A stretch of 64,000 nt of DNA from Halomarina oriensis (GTDB lineage Archaea > Halobacteriota > Halobacteria > Halobacteriales > Haloarculaceae): positions 62,001 through 126,000 of the forward strand of contig NZ_WSZK01000030.1 in assembly GCF_009791395.1 (NCBI RefSeq). Reading direction: 5' to 3'. Shown piece by piece: positions 19,001-27,922 of the stretch. Each line of letters starts with the position of its first letter. Position 1 is the stretch's first letter. The notes beneath the pieces are model-generated. The model was given only the letters and a program-made list of their open reading frames with translations, was not told where the DNA came from and searched no databases. Both the position numbers and the translations under genes were made by a program.

Positions 19001-21511
19001 TTCGTCACGGTCAGCCAGCGAACGAAGCACATACCGTGACGTTGTTACGGCCGCATTGGCTGGGCCGCGTAACATTGAGTCGTACCGGCCGCTCTTTGAG
19101 TAAGTTTCACGACGATCTTCGTGATAACACGGGAGTCCCCCGGGGAAGTCACTCGCCCCGCGCAACCGCCCGTTGTCGTCAACCATTCGGAAGTTGCTGT
19201 AGCCCTTCGCCCGTCGAGCAATAGAGGGATCATCGCAGTCACAATTGCGTTCGCCGTCCGGCAGGAAAGTCTGTTCGCAGGATTGGCACTCGTCGACCAT
19301 TCGCACATCGAACAGTGCGGACCGGATGAACCGCCGCTTACCACACCCGCAGGTCGATGGGGGCCGACCGAAGTACACTTCGCCGCAGTTCGGATCGCCA
19401 CAGGTCCACCCGAGGAATCGCTTCGGTTGCAGGTCACCTTCGCAGTCTCCGGCGGTGCACGCCTGTCCTTCGTGGTCTTCGTAGTACTCCCCACACTCAG
19501 TACAGTACTGGACGTGCTCATCTGCTAGCGGCTCCAAAGCTGTAGAATCGCAGGAGTGACAGGTCGGACCCTGTGCGTCTTCGACGAATACTCTCCCGCT
19601 ACATTCGGGGTTAGTACAGACGTGGGCCTCCATGGCGTCGTCAAGTACCATCGAGGCCTCACAGGATGGGCACTCCTGCTGGCGGTCAATCTTCTGGCGC
19701 TCGCCACAGTCCTCACACTCGTAGAACGGACGCCAGTACACCCGTACCATCTCTGGAGTCTCGCCCTCTGGTGTCTCACACTGGCACTGCTTTCGTTGGA
19801 AGTACTCGAATCGGCCTTCCTCGGACGTGACTGTGTGGGGAACAAGTCGCTCACAGTTCGGGCAAAACCACGACTCAAGCGAATCCTCTCCGCACTGGTT
19901 GCATAGTGAAAGTTTTGTGACGAAGTGGTGCTCACACTCAGTACAGGCCGATTGGGGGGTGTCATAGACCGTCCCACAGTTGAGACACGAGTAGTAACCA
20001 TCGAGCGGCCAACTGAACAGATGGGCACGACGCTCCAGAATCCCAGACACGTCGCCGATGGTCATGAAGTTCGCTACTACTCGCTCTGCCTCGCAATCGG
20101 TGAGTCCCGCGGTTTCGACTAGTCGCTCTTTGAGATCGTCGGGACGAAGCGGCTTCTCGTGCAACGTGGCGTAGATACCGCGGACGAATGCTAACGGGCC
20201 ACCGTCGTCTTCCACGAGATGTTCGTAGAGTGCATCATTGACGACCTCGTCCTTGACCCCAGGATTCACCTCGGCAGCCTCTATAACTTGGCTAGCAGCA
20301 TCTGTCTCTCCACTATACAACTCGTCTTTAGTCAGCTCATCCGCAGCAAATGCCGGTGGAATCGTTTCTGGGAAGGGAGCGCTGAGTGTACGTTCCTTTT
20401 CCTCGACAACCGTTAGAGTGGGGTCAACGAACGGGTTGATTCGCTGAAAGACAGTAAGTTTGTTCTCGACGGTTGCACTCGCCCCGACAATCGTGAGGTC
20501 ATCGTCGGCTTCACTCTTGTACCCATTGAGCTCCTGCCGCTCGCGGATGTATCGGCGCATCAATATGGAGGTAAACGACCCGAACAACTCGGAGTACTCG
20601 TGGATTTCGTCGAAGACGAAGTACTTCGGTTCGGCGACGAACCGCTGCTGTTCCTCGGGTTCGTTGATGTTGAACAGGCGATAGTTGATTGTATCTGGGT
20701 TGGTCAGAAGGATGTCCGCAGGCCCCTCCGTGATAGCATCCCGAGTAACCTTGATGAATTCGAACGTGAGGTCTTCCTCGTGGTCTGCCAGCGGTTCGAC
20801 AATGAACGAGTCGTCATCACGACGTCGAACAGTGAGCGACGAACCGCACTCGCCGCAGGGACAGTCGAAGTACTGGAAGGTCGTCTGGAGGTATGACAAC
20901 TCGTCAGGGTCGCGCCGCTTGGTGTCGCCGTCGTAGATACCGACAGTAATCGTCTCGTCGGGCGAACGCCCACGATTGAGCGTGAAGAGGTAGTCAATCA
21001 GGCGCTTGAGTTGGTCTTGAGCGAGCGCCTTGGTCGGGTAGGTAAGGACACACTTGACGCTATCTGGTGGGTGCTCTGGGTGCTGGCCGTTTTTTGCTTC
21101 ACAGATAAACTGCAGAATCGGGATGAGCCACCCCTCGGTCTTTCCTCGGCCAGTCGCTGCTGTCAAAAGGGTGTGATCGTCCTTGAGTACGGCTTCGATG
21201 GCGTCTTCCTGAAACTCGAAGAGCGATCGGAACCCCGCCTCTGAGAACGTTCTGACAACGTCCTCGTGGAGACTGTTGTTGGCGGCAAAGGTCTCCCAAG
21301 GCGTGTCGCTCATTCGGGCTAGGTCGAGTACCTGAAGGTACGGGCCCTTGGTCCGGATGAATTCCGGTAGGTCTTCAGAAAGTGACTCGCCGTGCCCGCC
21401 ATGATATCGGGAGATGAGTTCCTTGACGGCCCGTTGGGAGGGTGAACTGGCGTAGTGTTCGGCGTACGATTCTCGCATGGTGTCCGCGAGTTTGAGTGGG
21501 TCGAATTCCAT
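16055..21511 (-). CDS. Giant DEIH-box helicase with zinc knuckles and MZB/DUF1998-type C-terminus (copy 1)
   Basis: This 1818-aa superfamily-2 helicase resembles the COG1205 (YprA/Hrq1) group. The Q motif is near residue 100 and Walker A (TAATGRGKTE) at about 117-126. Motif Ia is PTKALAQDQL, then NPDTINYRL. Walker B is VFDEIH, motif III is ASATVEN, and motif VI is QRIGRAGRASG. A long middle region carries at least ten CxxC pairs (zinc ribbons). The C-terminus has the cluster CNCENGCPFC...GC typical of MZB/DUF1998 helicase partners. It aligns throughout with the next gene (shared GPYLQ.LD, TAATGRGKTE, SVSQRNPIDYYY), so it is a tandem paralog. Its likely role is translocation on DNA for restriction. 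Confidence 0.93.
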   Translation of the reverse strand: MEFDPLKLADTMRESYAEHYASSPSQRAVKELISRYHGGHGESLSEDLPEFIRTKGPYLQVLDLARMSDTPWETFAANNSLHEDVVRTFSEAGFRSLFEFQEDAIEAVLKDDHTLLTAATGRGKTEGWLIPILQFICEAKNGQHPEHPPDSVKCVLTYPTKALAQDQLKRLIDYLFTLNRGRSPDETITVGIYDGDTKRRDPDELSYLQTTFQYFDCPCGECGSSLTVRRRDDDSFIVEPLADHEEDLTFEFIKVTRDAITEGPADILLTNPDTINYRLFNINEPEEQQRFVAEPKYFVFDEIHEYSELFGSFTSILMRRYIRERQELNGYKSEADDDLTIVGASATVENKLTVFQRINPFVDPTLTVVEEKERTLSAPFPETIPPAFAADELTKDELYSGETDAASQVIEAAEVNPGVKDEVVNDALYEHLVEDDGGPLAFVRGIYATLHEKPLRPDDLKERLVETAGLTDCEAERVVANFMTIGDVSGILERRAHLFSWPLDGYYSCLNCGTVYDTPQSACTECEHHFVTKLSLCNQCGEDSLESWFCPNCERLVPHTVTSEEGRFEYFQRKQCQCETPEGETPEMVRVYWRPFYECEDCGERQKIDRQQECPSCEASMVLDDAMEAHVCTNPECSGRVFVEDAQGPTCHSCDSTALEPLADEHVQYCTECGEYYEDHEGQACTAGDCEGDLQPKRFLGWTCGDPNCGEVYFGRPPSTCGCGKRRFIRSALFDVRMVDECQSCEQTFLPDGERNCDCDDPSIARRAKGYSNFRMVDDNGRLRGASDFPGGLPCYHEDRRETYSKSGRYDSMLRGPANAAVTTSRYVLRSLADRDEPATFSESKMLSFADSQSDMKELERNFREPEESFFFDQLFIASVGSTADNSGWATLEEIVEEGKKDAKSYQEDLKGDTNQDPKIFDWLTGYDQSIDEYLTEELLSRVLPGKYSTRYRSTQLSDEGLIDVRLSADIKDLSAGERELLAKSVGQNHRYEPNLVDEVDGGHKHLEGLIDRGLLRRVEEDGSRYVLIEESAIECAIVSDDTPIRYDAKRQEFVNSLAADVEDVPEGTVAFTATPEERADFLHSHFSLTAQQVTTSEPMLLLARAYYGQTDREERRKLEYQFRQGRYPHFLSSGPAMELGVDIGDLNTLLLYGTPPNANSYLQRIGRAGRASGNSLIHSVSQRNPIDYYYHEHPEELIASDPQQVPLNEVNREVLHQSLTWAIIDWAATTHWVPWRRDPSGLDDFVVCQDKPKPRKEPRPNDILRFTGLLSSSNIEVQFDGDDAPLEALRTLVEENENDIREWLEDLLSFGVCSACGRKHADGYEGDCHMDECNGSVESVVGLHSEAIDGALWGTEDHQSFEEAIIDLYDDQWLNIDGDLEEIDEELADIRRQERRTRDRERKQELRERKRQVRRRSDQLDDYLNRLEAMNLGQYLSSESPSAFGLRSVGDSVDYQLIGKEFENINNGSRARRIALSELHPGAAYLHNSRSYIVTRVYWEPLETARISEQFEDAAICTTCGSEFDTDVAACESCGTRLKRLVTKVPERVTAYQHDLPLSPTPNANRLRPSSIYRGDGEIQSTYAPVETDAGDSFDPAVSYDVVDAEGTIHGRFEYGDVTLVASTKQFWATYRNGGSDPLPNVFEMCGVEGCGGVIADVGDSTYCTNSVEHSVEKSIAVRPATKFSTKAVRVQFDSEELEHGFAHGLRVALQYIGGVSVRQVPESIEDEGTLVYDFDEGGSGITVLLTQDDGEKFERATRIMRDAFSSSESKCNCENGCPFCIYQYGCAEQNDPDSFDKEELLELLNHDLHLQPRNDD

Positions 21512-21532
21512 CGGTGGTAATTTGGGATGTGG

Positions 21533-24500
21533 TTATTCGTCGAGCTGCTCGTCTACGCTCTCATTCTCAATCGGTTGAATCGAAAGGCCCCGGCCTTCCA
21601 GTATCGGTCGGAGTCCATCACGGTCAAAGGAACGCTGGTCGTTCCGGACGTCACAACCGTACTGGTAGAGACACGAGGGGCACCCGTTTTCGCAATCACA
21701 GTCGAACTGCTCTCGCATCAGATTGACGCCGCGGTCGAAGGCTCGGAACTCTCCACCAGATTGCTCGAAGAGAAGTCGGGCGACATCGGCTCCGCCTTCC
21801 TGCGATTCGAAGATGTCGACTTGATCTTCACCGACGTGTTCGGCGAGTTCGCGGATGGTGACACCTCCGAGGTACTGTAGTGCGACGCGCAGTCCGTGGG
21901 CTAACGTGTGCGAGAGGTCGTGGTCGTCCAGATTAATCCGAACCCCCTGTGTATCGTAGCGGTAGCCGAGTCGGACGAACTCTGAGTCCGCCCCTCGGCC
22001 ATCCGGGAAGTGATCAGGGTCAGCGCTACACCGTCGCTCGTCGTCGCCGTCTTTGTAGATTACCCCGGGACAGTTCTCCTCGCCACAGACCTCAAACAGC
22101 GTTTCCCGTGGGTCGACTTCGCCGGACTTGTACTTTGTCCGGTAGCCATCCGTACTGAGGAGCACCGAGTAGTCGCCGTACTCCAGCGTTCCGAGGCAAT
22201 CGCCTTCGTCGGTTTGGAGTTCGAACGTCCGGTTCGCTTCGAAGTTAAGAATCGCTGTCTCACGTTCGGCGTAGGTATTCTGGACCTCCAGATTCGGTTC
22301 GTCATGCAGATATCGAGCCTCATCACCGTCCGAGGTTAGCTGGAGGTTGTCGTAATAGGCGTCGACCGAATTGAGTACGGCTAGTCGTCGTCGTTTCAGC
22401 GGGACGTTCGCCTCGCAATCACACTCGGCGGTGTTGAGGCCAAAGGTGGAGTGACACGCCGGGCAGACTAGTTCTTCTGCCAAGTGATTCTCTTCATCTA
22501 CCGTTCCGTTCACCGCCTCTCGGAGGTCCGACCCCGACTTCTCATCGAAGCGGACTCGCGCGACGGTGTAGGTTTCTCTCCCGTCAAGGTACGCTGCACC
22601 TGGGTGTAACTCAGAGAGTGCCATCCGCATCGCTCGGCCACTTCCTTGATCACCGATTGCCCGCCGGTCATACCCTTCGTCAACCAGCGTGAAGCCAACC
22701 GTAGTCGCGACACTACGCATCGAGAAGTCGTACTTCGACTCTCTGGACTCCCTGAGAAAGTCGAAGTAACTCGACCGACCTAATTCTGAGAGGTAGTCAT
22801 CAAGTACGTCAGTTCGGTCCATGAGCCCCCGGCGCTCGCTCATTATTCGACCCCGATCATCAGGGCCAGCACGCTGCATTTCACGTCGGAGTTTCCTATT
22901 GCGACGGCGTAGGGTCGCAAGTTCGTCTTCTAAGGACTGCTCGTACTCGCGGAAGTGGGTGATGTACCGGTCCTCAAAGCGAATGAGTGCCTCCTCAACG
23001 AGGTGACCGAATCGGTCACAAGCGTATACGACTCTTCCGTCACAGTCGCTACGTTCGCAGTCCGTCCGATCGTCGGTGGCCGCATACCGGCGCTCACAAT
23101 CCTCACAATACTGGTAATCAAGCAGGGCGGTGAGGTGATCCTCAACTTCTGATTGGTGATCGTCGACGGCCTCGCCCAACACCGCCAGTTTCGAGTCGTC
23201 ATTTCCAAGCGAGAGTGTGTCCGCTGTTATGGACATGACGTGAGTGAGTTTGCTAGCGTCCTCGCGGTCGTCTAGGTCACGCATACTGCGCCGATGGTAC
23301 GTGTCGCCCCCATCGATTGATTTGGCCCGGCCGTAGTGGCTAACATCCCAAGGTATCGAGAAGTGCGCTGCTACGTAGTCGAAGATAGCCCAAGACAACG
23401 AGACACGCAGTACTTCCTCATTGTGCTCGTTCAACGGCACCGGCGTCGGGTCAGTGTCGATGAGTTTCTCGGGATGATCGTAGTAGTAGTAGTCGATGGG
23501 ATTGCGCTGACTCACTGAGTGAACCATCGACGAATGTGAACTACGACCTGCCCGCCCAACCCGCTGGAGGTAGGCATTCATGTTCGGGGGCGTCCCGTAC
23601 AGCAAGAGTGCATCAAGCGCTCCGATGTCGACGCCGAGTTCCATCGTGGGACCTGACGAAAGGTGGTGCGGATAGTTCTCTTCGCGGAAGAGGAACTCCA
23701 GTTCCCGGCGCTTGCGTTTGTCGGTCGTACCCAAGTACTCTTCTGAAATCAAAATCCGGGTCCCAGAGTACTCAATTCGGTGAGCACGCTGAGTGAACCG
23801 GGGATGAGTCGAAGAAGCACGTTCCGAGAGTGAGGCACCCGACGGAACCGTCTCCGAACTGTCTAAACCGAACTGGCGCTGGAGCGTCGTGTAGTACCGT
23901 TCGCTGTCGGGATCGAATCCAATCCCATCGTCATCCCCGGCAACCGTGACCGAGAGCGCCGAGGGGGCAAAAGAGACGTATGTCTCGGAGTGGCCGTACC
24001 CAAGGATTTCCCGATCGACCAGTTCCGCGACCACTGCCTCCGCTGAACGGTCAGCGCTTGGATCGTTGAACTTCTCAACGCGATAGTCGTTCCCCTCGAC
24101 AATGAGGTCACGAACGATCGTTCGTTCGTCAGACGAGAGTGCGTCTAAGCCGGGCGCAAACCGCACATCGAGGAGCCCAACCGCCGACAGCGGGTCATCG
24201 CGCTCACCGAGACGCTGGCTGTAAACATGTGGGAGTGCCCGCCGGGTGAGTCGGTCTCGGAGAGAATCGTCGTCGTCCCACCGCCGCCGTGGCTGGTTTT
24301 TCAGTCGCGACTTGAGGTCAAACTCGACGTTCTGAGCTACACGGGGCGGTTCGAGCGTTTCGTTGAGATTCTCGATGGCATCGTTTGCGTACTTGAGAAC
24401 ACTATCGAAGGGAGCCCACGTTGTCTCGTCATCACTGGCCGTGGCACCACCGACCAGCAACTGGTCTAAGAGCGTCTCAACCTCCGGTTCTGAGAAGTCT

Positions 24501-27064
24501 CGGCTGAGTTCCTTCATGTCACGGTGGGAGTCCGCAAATGACAGGAGTTTGGCCGCCTGCTGCCCTTCGTCATCGGCGACTGCACGCAACAAGTACTGCG
24601 ATGTTGTCGCTGCGAGGTTGTTCGGACTCCGCATTAGTTCATCAAACCGCCGACCGATTTCGTATCGTGCGTATCGATGTGGACACGGTACTGCTATCGA
24701 CTGGTCGCTCATCGTGTGAATCCGACCCTGCGTGTCGAGGGTCTTGTATGCCTGATGGGAACCAATCCGGGGATGGACCTCCGGGTCATCGCAGTCGCAC
24801 CCTTCCGAACCCAGAAAGGCGGTGTCACACGCTTGGCAGTGCTGGTCTCGCTGGACTTCGAATAATCCCCGTTTCACAAACGACGTGCTACCGCAGTCAC
24901 AACGCTCGGGGGTTCCATCGAAATGAATACGGCCACATCCATCATTCGAACAGACCCATGGGACGTACTTGGTCGAGGTGAGTGCCGACCCACAGTCGCC
25001 GCAATTGTTCGGGACCTCGTCGGATTGCTCGTAGATTGTCCCACAATCGGGACAGTCGAATCGTCCGTCACTGGCAACAATCTCGAAGTCAGCCCCGGCA
25101 CAAGACTGGCACGTACGCTCGACTTGATGAGTGGATTCGCATGCTGGGTTAATACAAGAGAACGTATCGGAATCCGTTCTGACGGTTCGTGCCGTACAAT
25201 CGTCGCACTCGTGAGTAGTCGTTCGCTCTGTCGTCTGGCCACAGTCACGACATCGGAGGTAGGGCTGGAAAGTCGTCCGAACCATCTCAACCTCTTCTTC
25301 ACGAGCCGTCTCACAGCGCTTGCAGATATGCACCTCGTCCTGGCTGACGGACCCGTGTTCAGTAGGAGTGTAGGGTTCTAATTGGTCACACTCCGGACAG
25401 TACCACGCAATGAGGTGCTCGTCGCTACAATGCCGGCAGTAGGTTGCTCTGGTGATGAACTCGAACCCACACTCTCGACAGTCGTCTTGAGGAGACCGGT
25501 ATACAGCATCACAGGCGGGACACGTGTAGAATCCGTCGATTGGCCAAGAGAACACGTGACTCCGATTCTCCAAGATTCCTGAAAACTCCCCGAGAGTTCG
25601 CACGTTAGCGACCAACGTCTCAGCCTCGTCTTTGCCGAGGCTCAGGGCACTCGCGACCTTGTCGTGAAGTTGCTGCCGAGTCAAAGGGTCGTCGTATAAC
25701 AACTGGTGTACATACTGGACCACCTGAACACCGGGATCATCTCGCTCCTCCGTGAGGTGGTCAAAGAGGGCGTCGGCCACGAGCGCTTCTCGCCGGTCGC
25801 GATTGTATTGCGATGCGTTCTCCAAGGTGTAGTTGAACGACCCAACTCCAGGAATAGTGTCGTCAGGGTCTGCCGTGGCTTGGAGAATTCTATCGGTCGA
25901 TAGTGTCTCTCTGACTAACTGCTCTGGCACAGTAGAGGGCGTCACGTCGTCGAGTTCTCGTGGCGATTCACTCACCTGCGTGACGTCAATCGCGCCGCTC
26001 ACCTTCTGGAAGAGTTCGACATCATTCTCGACGGTCGCGCTACTCGCGATGAGTTGTAGATTGTTCGTCCCACGGGCTTTGCGCAACTTCTGCACCCGCT
26101 TCATCAACATCGAGGTGTAACTCCCGAACAGACCGTCATAGGTGTGGACTTCGTCAAACACGAGGAATTCGGGCTCATATATGAACCGCTCATGCTCGTC
26201 CTCCGCGTTAGTGTTGATGAGTCGGTAGTTGATTGTGTCCGGGTTCGTGAGCAGGATGTCGACCCCATTCTCGAGAATATCGTACTTTGTCAATCGGAGG
26301 AAGTCGAGTGGAACGTCGTTTGGAGTATCGTCCTCACAGTCGGCTTTTTCTGGAATCAGCTTGAATCGCGAACCCATGTTCCGAATCCGGACCCCACCAC
26401 CGCAGTCCTGACATTTCGACAATTCGTCATTGTATCCTGGACACTCGAAGTGCCGGAAGGTGGCATTGAGGTACCCTTCTGACCCAGACTCACTGACGTT
26501 ACGTGGGGTATCCCCGTCGTAGATTCCGACAGTAATCCGGTGTTTGGATTTCAGGTGCTTATTAATGAGGTAGAGATACTGTAGCAGTCGCTTGAGTTGG
26601 TCCTGAGCCAGCGCTTTTGTCGGGTAGATAAGCGTGGCTTTGACGCTGGTATCCTCCTCATCGTCACCACGACGTTTTGTCTCCAGAATTCGATTGAGGA
26701 TTGGTATGAGCCATGCCTCGGTTTTCCCCCGCCCCGTTGCGGCAGTAATGACGGTATCGTCGCCTTCGAGGATGGCTTCGATGCTTCGCTCCTGAAAGTC
26801 GTAGAGGCGCTCAAAGCCGATTTGTGAGAATGCACGCCGGATATGAGGTTCCAACTGCGACGACTGCGCGAATGTTTCCCATGACCGGTTGCTCCAGTTC
26901 GGGATATCGAGTGCTTGGAGGTACGGGCCACGCATACCGGAAATACCGTCCTCACCGTCGGCAAGCCTACTCTCGACGCTCCGTGCAGCACGTCCACCTC
27001 GACCGATGAAGTAATCGCGGTAGGCAGTCCGCATCTCTTCCGCACGGTTGACTGGATCGTCCAT
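21533..27064 (-). CDS. Giant DEVH-box helicase with zinc knuckles and MZB/DUF1998-type C-terminus (copy 2)
   Basis: This is an 1843-aa paralog of the following gene with the same architecture. Walker A (TAATGRGKTE) is at about 107-116. PTKALAQDQL, NPDTINYRL, VFDEVH and SSATVEND follow, then motif VI QRVGRAGRSS and NPIDYYYYDHPEKLI. A Cys-rich centre with numerous CxxC pairs precedes the terminal CDCENGCPSC...GC cluster. It starts 2 bases after the coiled-coil gene and ends 21 bases before copy 1. Bacterial Dpd islands carry one such large zinc-binding helicase (DpdJ is my best match), so duplication is a distinguishing trait here. The two copies have diverged strongly, so they probably form a heteromer or have separate tasks. 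Confidence 0.93.
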   Translation of the reverse strand: MDDPVNRAEEMRTAYRDYFIGRGGRAARSVESRLADGEDGISGMRGPYLQALDIPNWSNRSWETFAQSSQLEPHIRRAFSQIGFERLYDFQERSIEAILEGDDTVITAATGRGKTEAWLIPILNRILETKRRGDDEEDTSVKATLIYPTKALAQDQLKRLLQYLYLINKHLKSKHRITVGIYDGDTPRNVSESGSEGYLNATFRHFECPGYNDELSKCQDCGGGVRIRNMGSRFKLIPEKADCEDDTPNDVPLDFLRLTKYDILENGVDILLTNPDTINYRLINTNAEDEHERFIYEPEFLVFDEVHTYDGLFGSYTSMLMKRVQKLRKARGTNNLQLIASSATVENDVELFQKVSGAIDVTQVSESPRELDDVTPSTVPEQLVRETLSTDRILQATADPDDTIPGVGSFNYTLENASQYNRDRREALVADALFDHLTEERDDPGVQVVQYVHQLLYDDPLTRQQLHDKVASALSLGKDEAETLVANVRTLGEFSGILENRSHVFSWPIDGFYTCPACDAVYRSPQDDCRECGFEFITRATYCRHCSDEHLIAWYCPECDQLEPYTPTEHGSVSQDEVHICKRCETAREEEVEMVRTTFQPYLRCRDCGQTTERTTTHECDDCTARTVRTDSDTFSCINPACESTHQVERTCQSCAGADFEIVASDGRFDCPDCGTIYEQSDEVPNNCGDCGSALTSTKYVPWVCSNDGCGRIHFDGTPERCDCGSTSFVKRGLFEVQRDQHCQACDTAFLGSEGCDCDDPEVHPRIGSHQAYKTLDTQGRIHTMSDQSIAVPCPHRYARYEIGRRFDELMRSPNNLAATTSQYLLRAVADDEGQQAAKLLSFADSHRDMKELSRDFSEPEVETLLDQLLVGGATASDDETTWAPFDSVLKYANDAIENLNETLEPPRVAQNVEFDLKSRLKNQPRRRWDDDDSLRDRLTRRALPHVYSQRLGERDDPLSAVGLLDVRFAPGLDALSSDERTIVRDLIVEGNDYRVEKFNDPSADRSAEAVVAELVDREILGYGHSETYVSFAPSALSVTVAGDDDGIGFDPDSERYYTTLQRQFGLDSSETVPSGASLSERASSTHPRFTQRAHRIEYSGTRILISEEYLGTTDKRKRRELEFLFREENYPHHLSSGPTMELGVDIGALDALLLYGTPPNMNAYLQRVGRAGRSSHSSMVHSVSQRNPIDYYYYDHPEKLIDTDPTPVPLNEHNEEVLRVSLSWAIFDYVAAHFSIPWDVSHYGRAKSIDGGDTYHRRSMRDLDDREDASKLTHVMSITADTLSLGNDDSKLAVLGEAVDDHQSEVEDHLTALLDYQYCEDCERRYAATDDRTDCERSDCDGRVVYACDRFGHLVEEALIRFEDRYITHFREYEQSLEDELATLRRRNRKLRREMQRAGPDDRGRIMSERRGLMDRTDVLDDYLSELGRSSYFDFLRESRESKYDFSMRSVATTVGFTLVDEGYDRRAIGDQGSGRAMRMALSELHPGAAYLDGRETYTVARVRFDEKSGSDLREAVNGTVDEENHLAEELVCPACHSTFGLNTAECDCEANVPLKRRRLAVLNSVDAYYDNLQLTSDGDEARYLHDEPNLEVQNTYAERETAILNFEANRTFELQTDEGDCLGTLEYGDYSVLLSTDGYRTKYKSGEVDPRETLFEVCGEENCPGVIYKDGDDERRCSADPDHFPDGRGADSEFVRLGYRYDTQGVRINLDDHDLSHTLAHGLRVALQYLGGVTIRELAEHVGEDQVDIFESQEGGADVARLLFEQSGGEFRAFDRGVNLMREQFDCDCENGCPSCLYQYGCDVRNDQRSFDRDGLRPILEGRGLSIQPIENESVDEQLDE

Positions 27065-27066
27065 GG

Positions 27067-27921
27067 TTAGAGGCTGAGTTTGACTGCCGATTCCAGTTCG
27101 CTGACGCTCTTCATCTCCTTCAACGAGTTGAGCGAGGCGTCAGCCAGCGTGAGTTGCTCTGACTTACTGAGCTTCCGAATCTCGTCGACAGTAGAGTCTG
27201 AGAGGTTGTGCTCCTCTTGGAATGCGTCGAAGCTCTGTAACGATTGGTGCTTCTCCCAGTTACTGGTAGCTCGCCCCCACTGGCGGACGAAATTCGTTGC
27301 ACTGTCGCTCGAATCCATCATCTCACGCCTGAGCAACCGTCGGATTTGGTTTAGCGCCCGGTTGAAATCCTTACTTTGGCTACCGAGGATGGACTGGAGT
27401 TCTTCGGCGGCACGAACTTTCTCCTCCCACTCCGTCCTCCCCTTCCAGTTTTGACCACCGTTTTTGATTAGTTTCTTGATTTGGTTGGTCGCCTGCTTGA
27501 GTTGGCGTTTCGCTGCCTCAATTTGAGATATTTGAGTTTCAACCTCCTCGGTCAGTTCCACAGTCACTCGACTGCCGCTATCCGTGCTCACCTCGTTGAG
27601 GTTGATTTCCTCCTGGCCTATGTCGCCGGTTTGGACGTTCGCCAGAAGTTCTTCTTGCGTCACGCTTGCGGCCTTCTTTGCCAGTTGAACTGCATCGATG
27701 GTCGCTGTCGGTGCCGACCCACCGAGAGCATCTTCGAGAACTGTTTTGTAGTATCTCAGTTCACCAAGGCTACCTACAAGTTCGTCAAGTTCGCCGTTCA
27801 GTTCGTGGATGTTGTGTTCCGCGACCGAGACGTGATACTGGGTGTTCTGTGCTTGCTTGTGTTCCTTTGCTTTCCCTTCCAGCGCCTCAACGGTTGCCGG
27901 TAGCGATAGTGAACTAGACAT
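27067..27921 (-). CDS. Coiled-coil protein of the effector operon (DpdI position)
   Basis: This is a 284-aa almost entirely helical protein. Coiled-coil-like heptads run through residues about 1-60 and 120-165 (VETQISQIEAAKRQLKQATN), with Lys/Gln-rich linkers. There are no catalytic motifs. It lies 1 base after the ATPase gene and 2 bases before helicase copy 2, so it must be co-expressed. It would suit a scaffold that holds the ATPase and helicases together. Calling it DpdI-like rests only on position between a DpdH-like ATPase and the helicases. Confidence 0.82.
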   Translation of the reverse strand: MSSSLSLPATVEALEGKAKEHKQAQNTQYHVSVAEHNIHELNGELDELVGSLGELRYYKTVLEDALGGSAPTATIDAVQLAKKAASVTQEELLANVQTGDIGQEEINLNEVSTDSGSRVTVELTEEVETQISQIEAAKRQLKQATNQIKKLIKNGGQNWKGRTEWEEKVRAAEELQSILGSQSKDFNRALNQIRRLLRREMMDSSDSATNFVRQWGRATSNWEKHQSLQSFDAFQEEHNLSDSTVDEIRKLSKSEQLTLADASLNSLKEMKSVSELESAVKLSL

Positions 27922-27922
27922 G

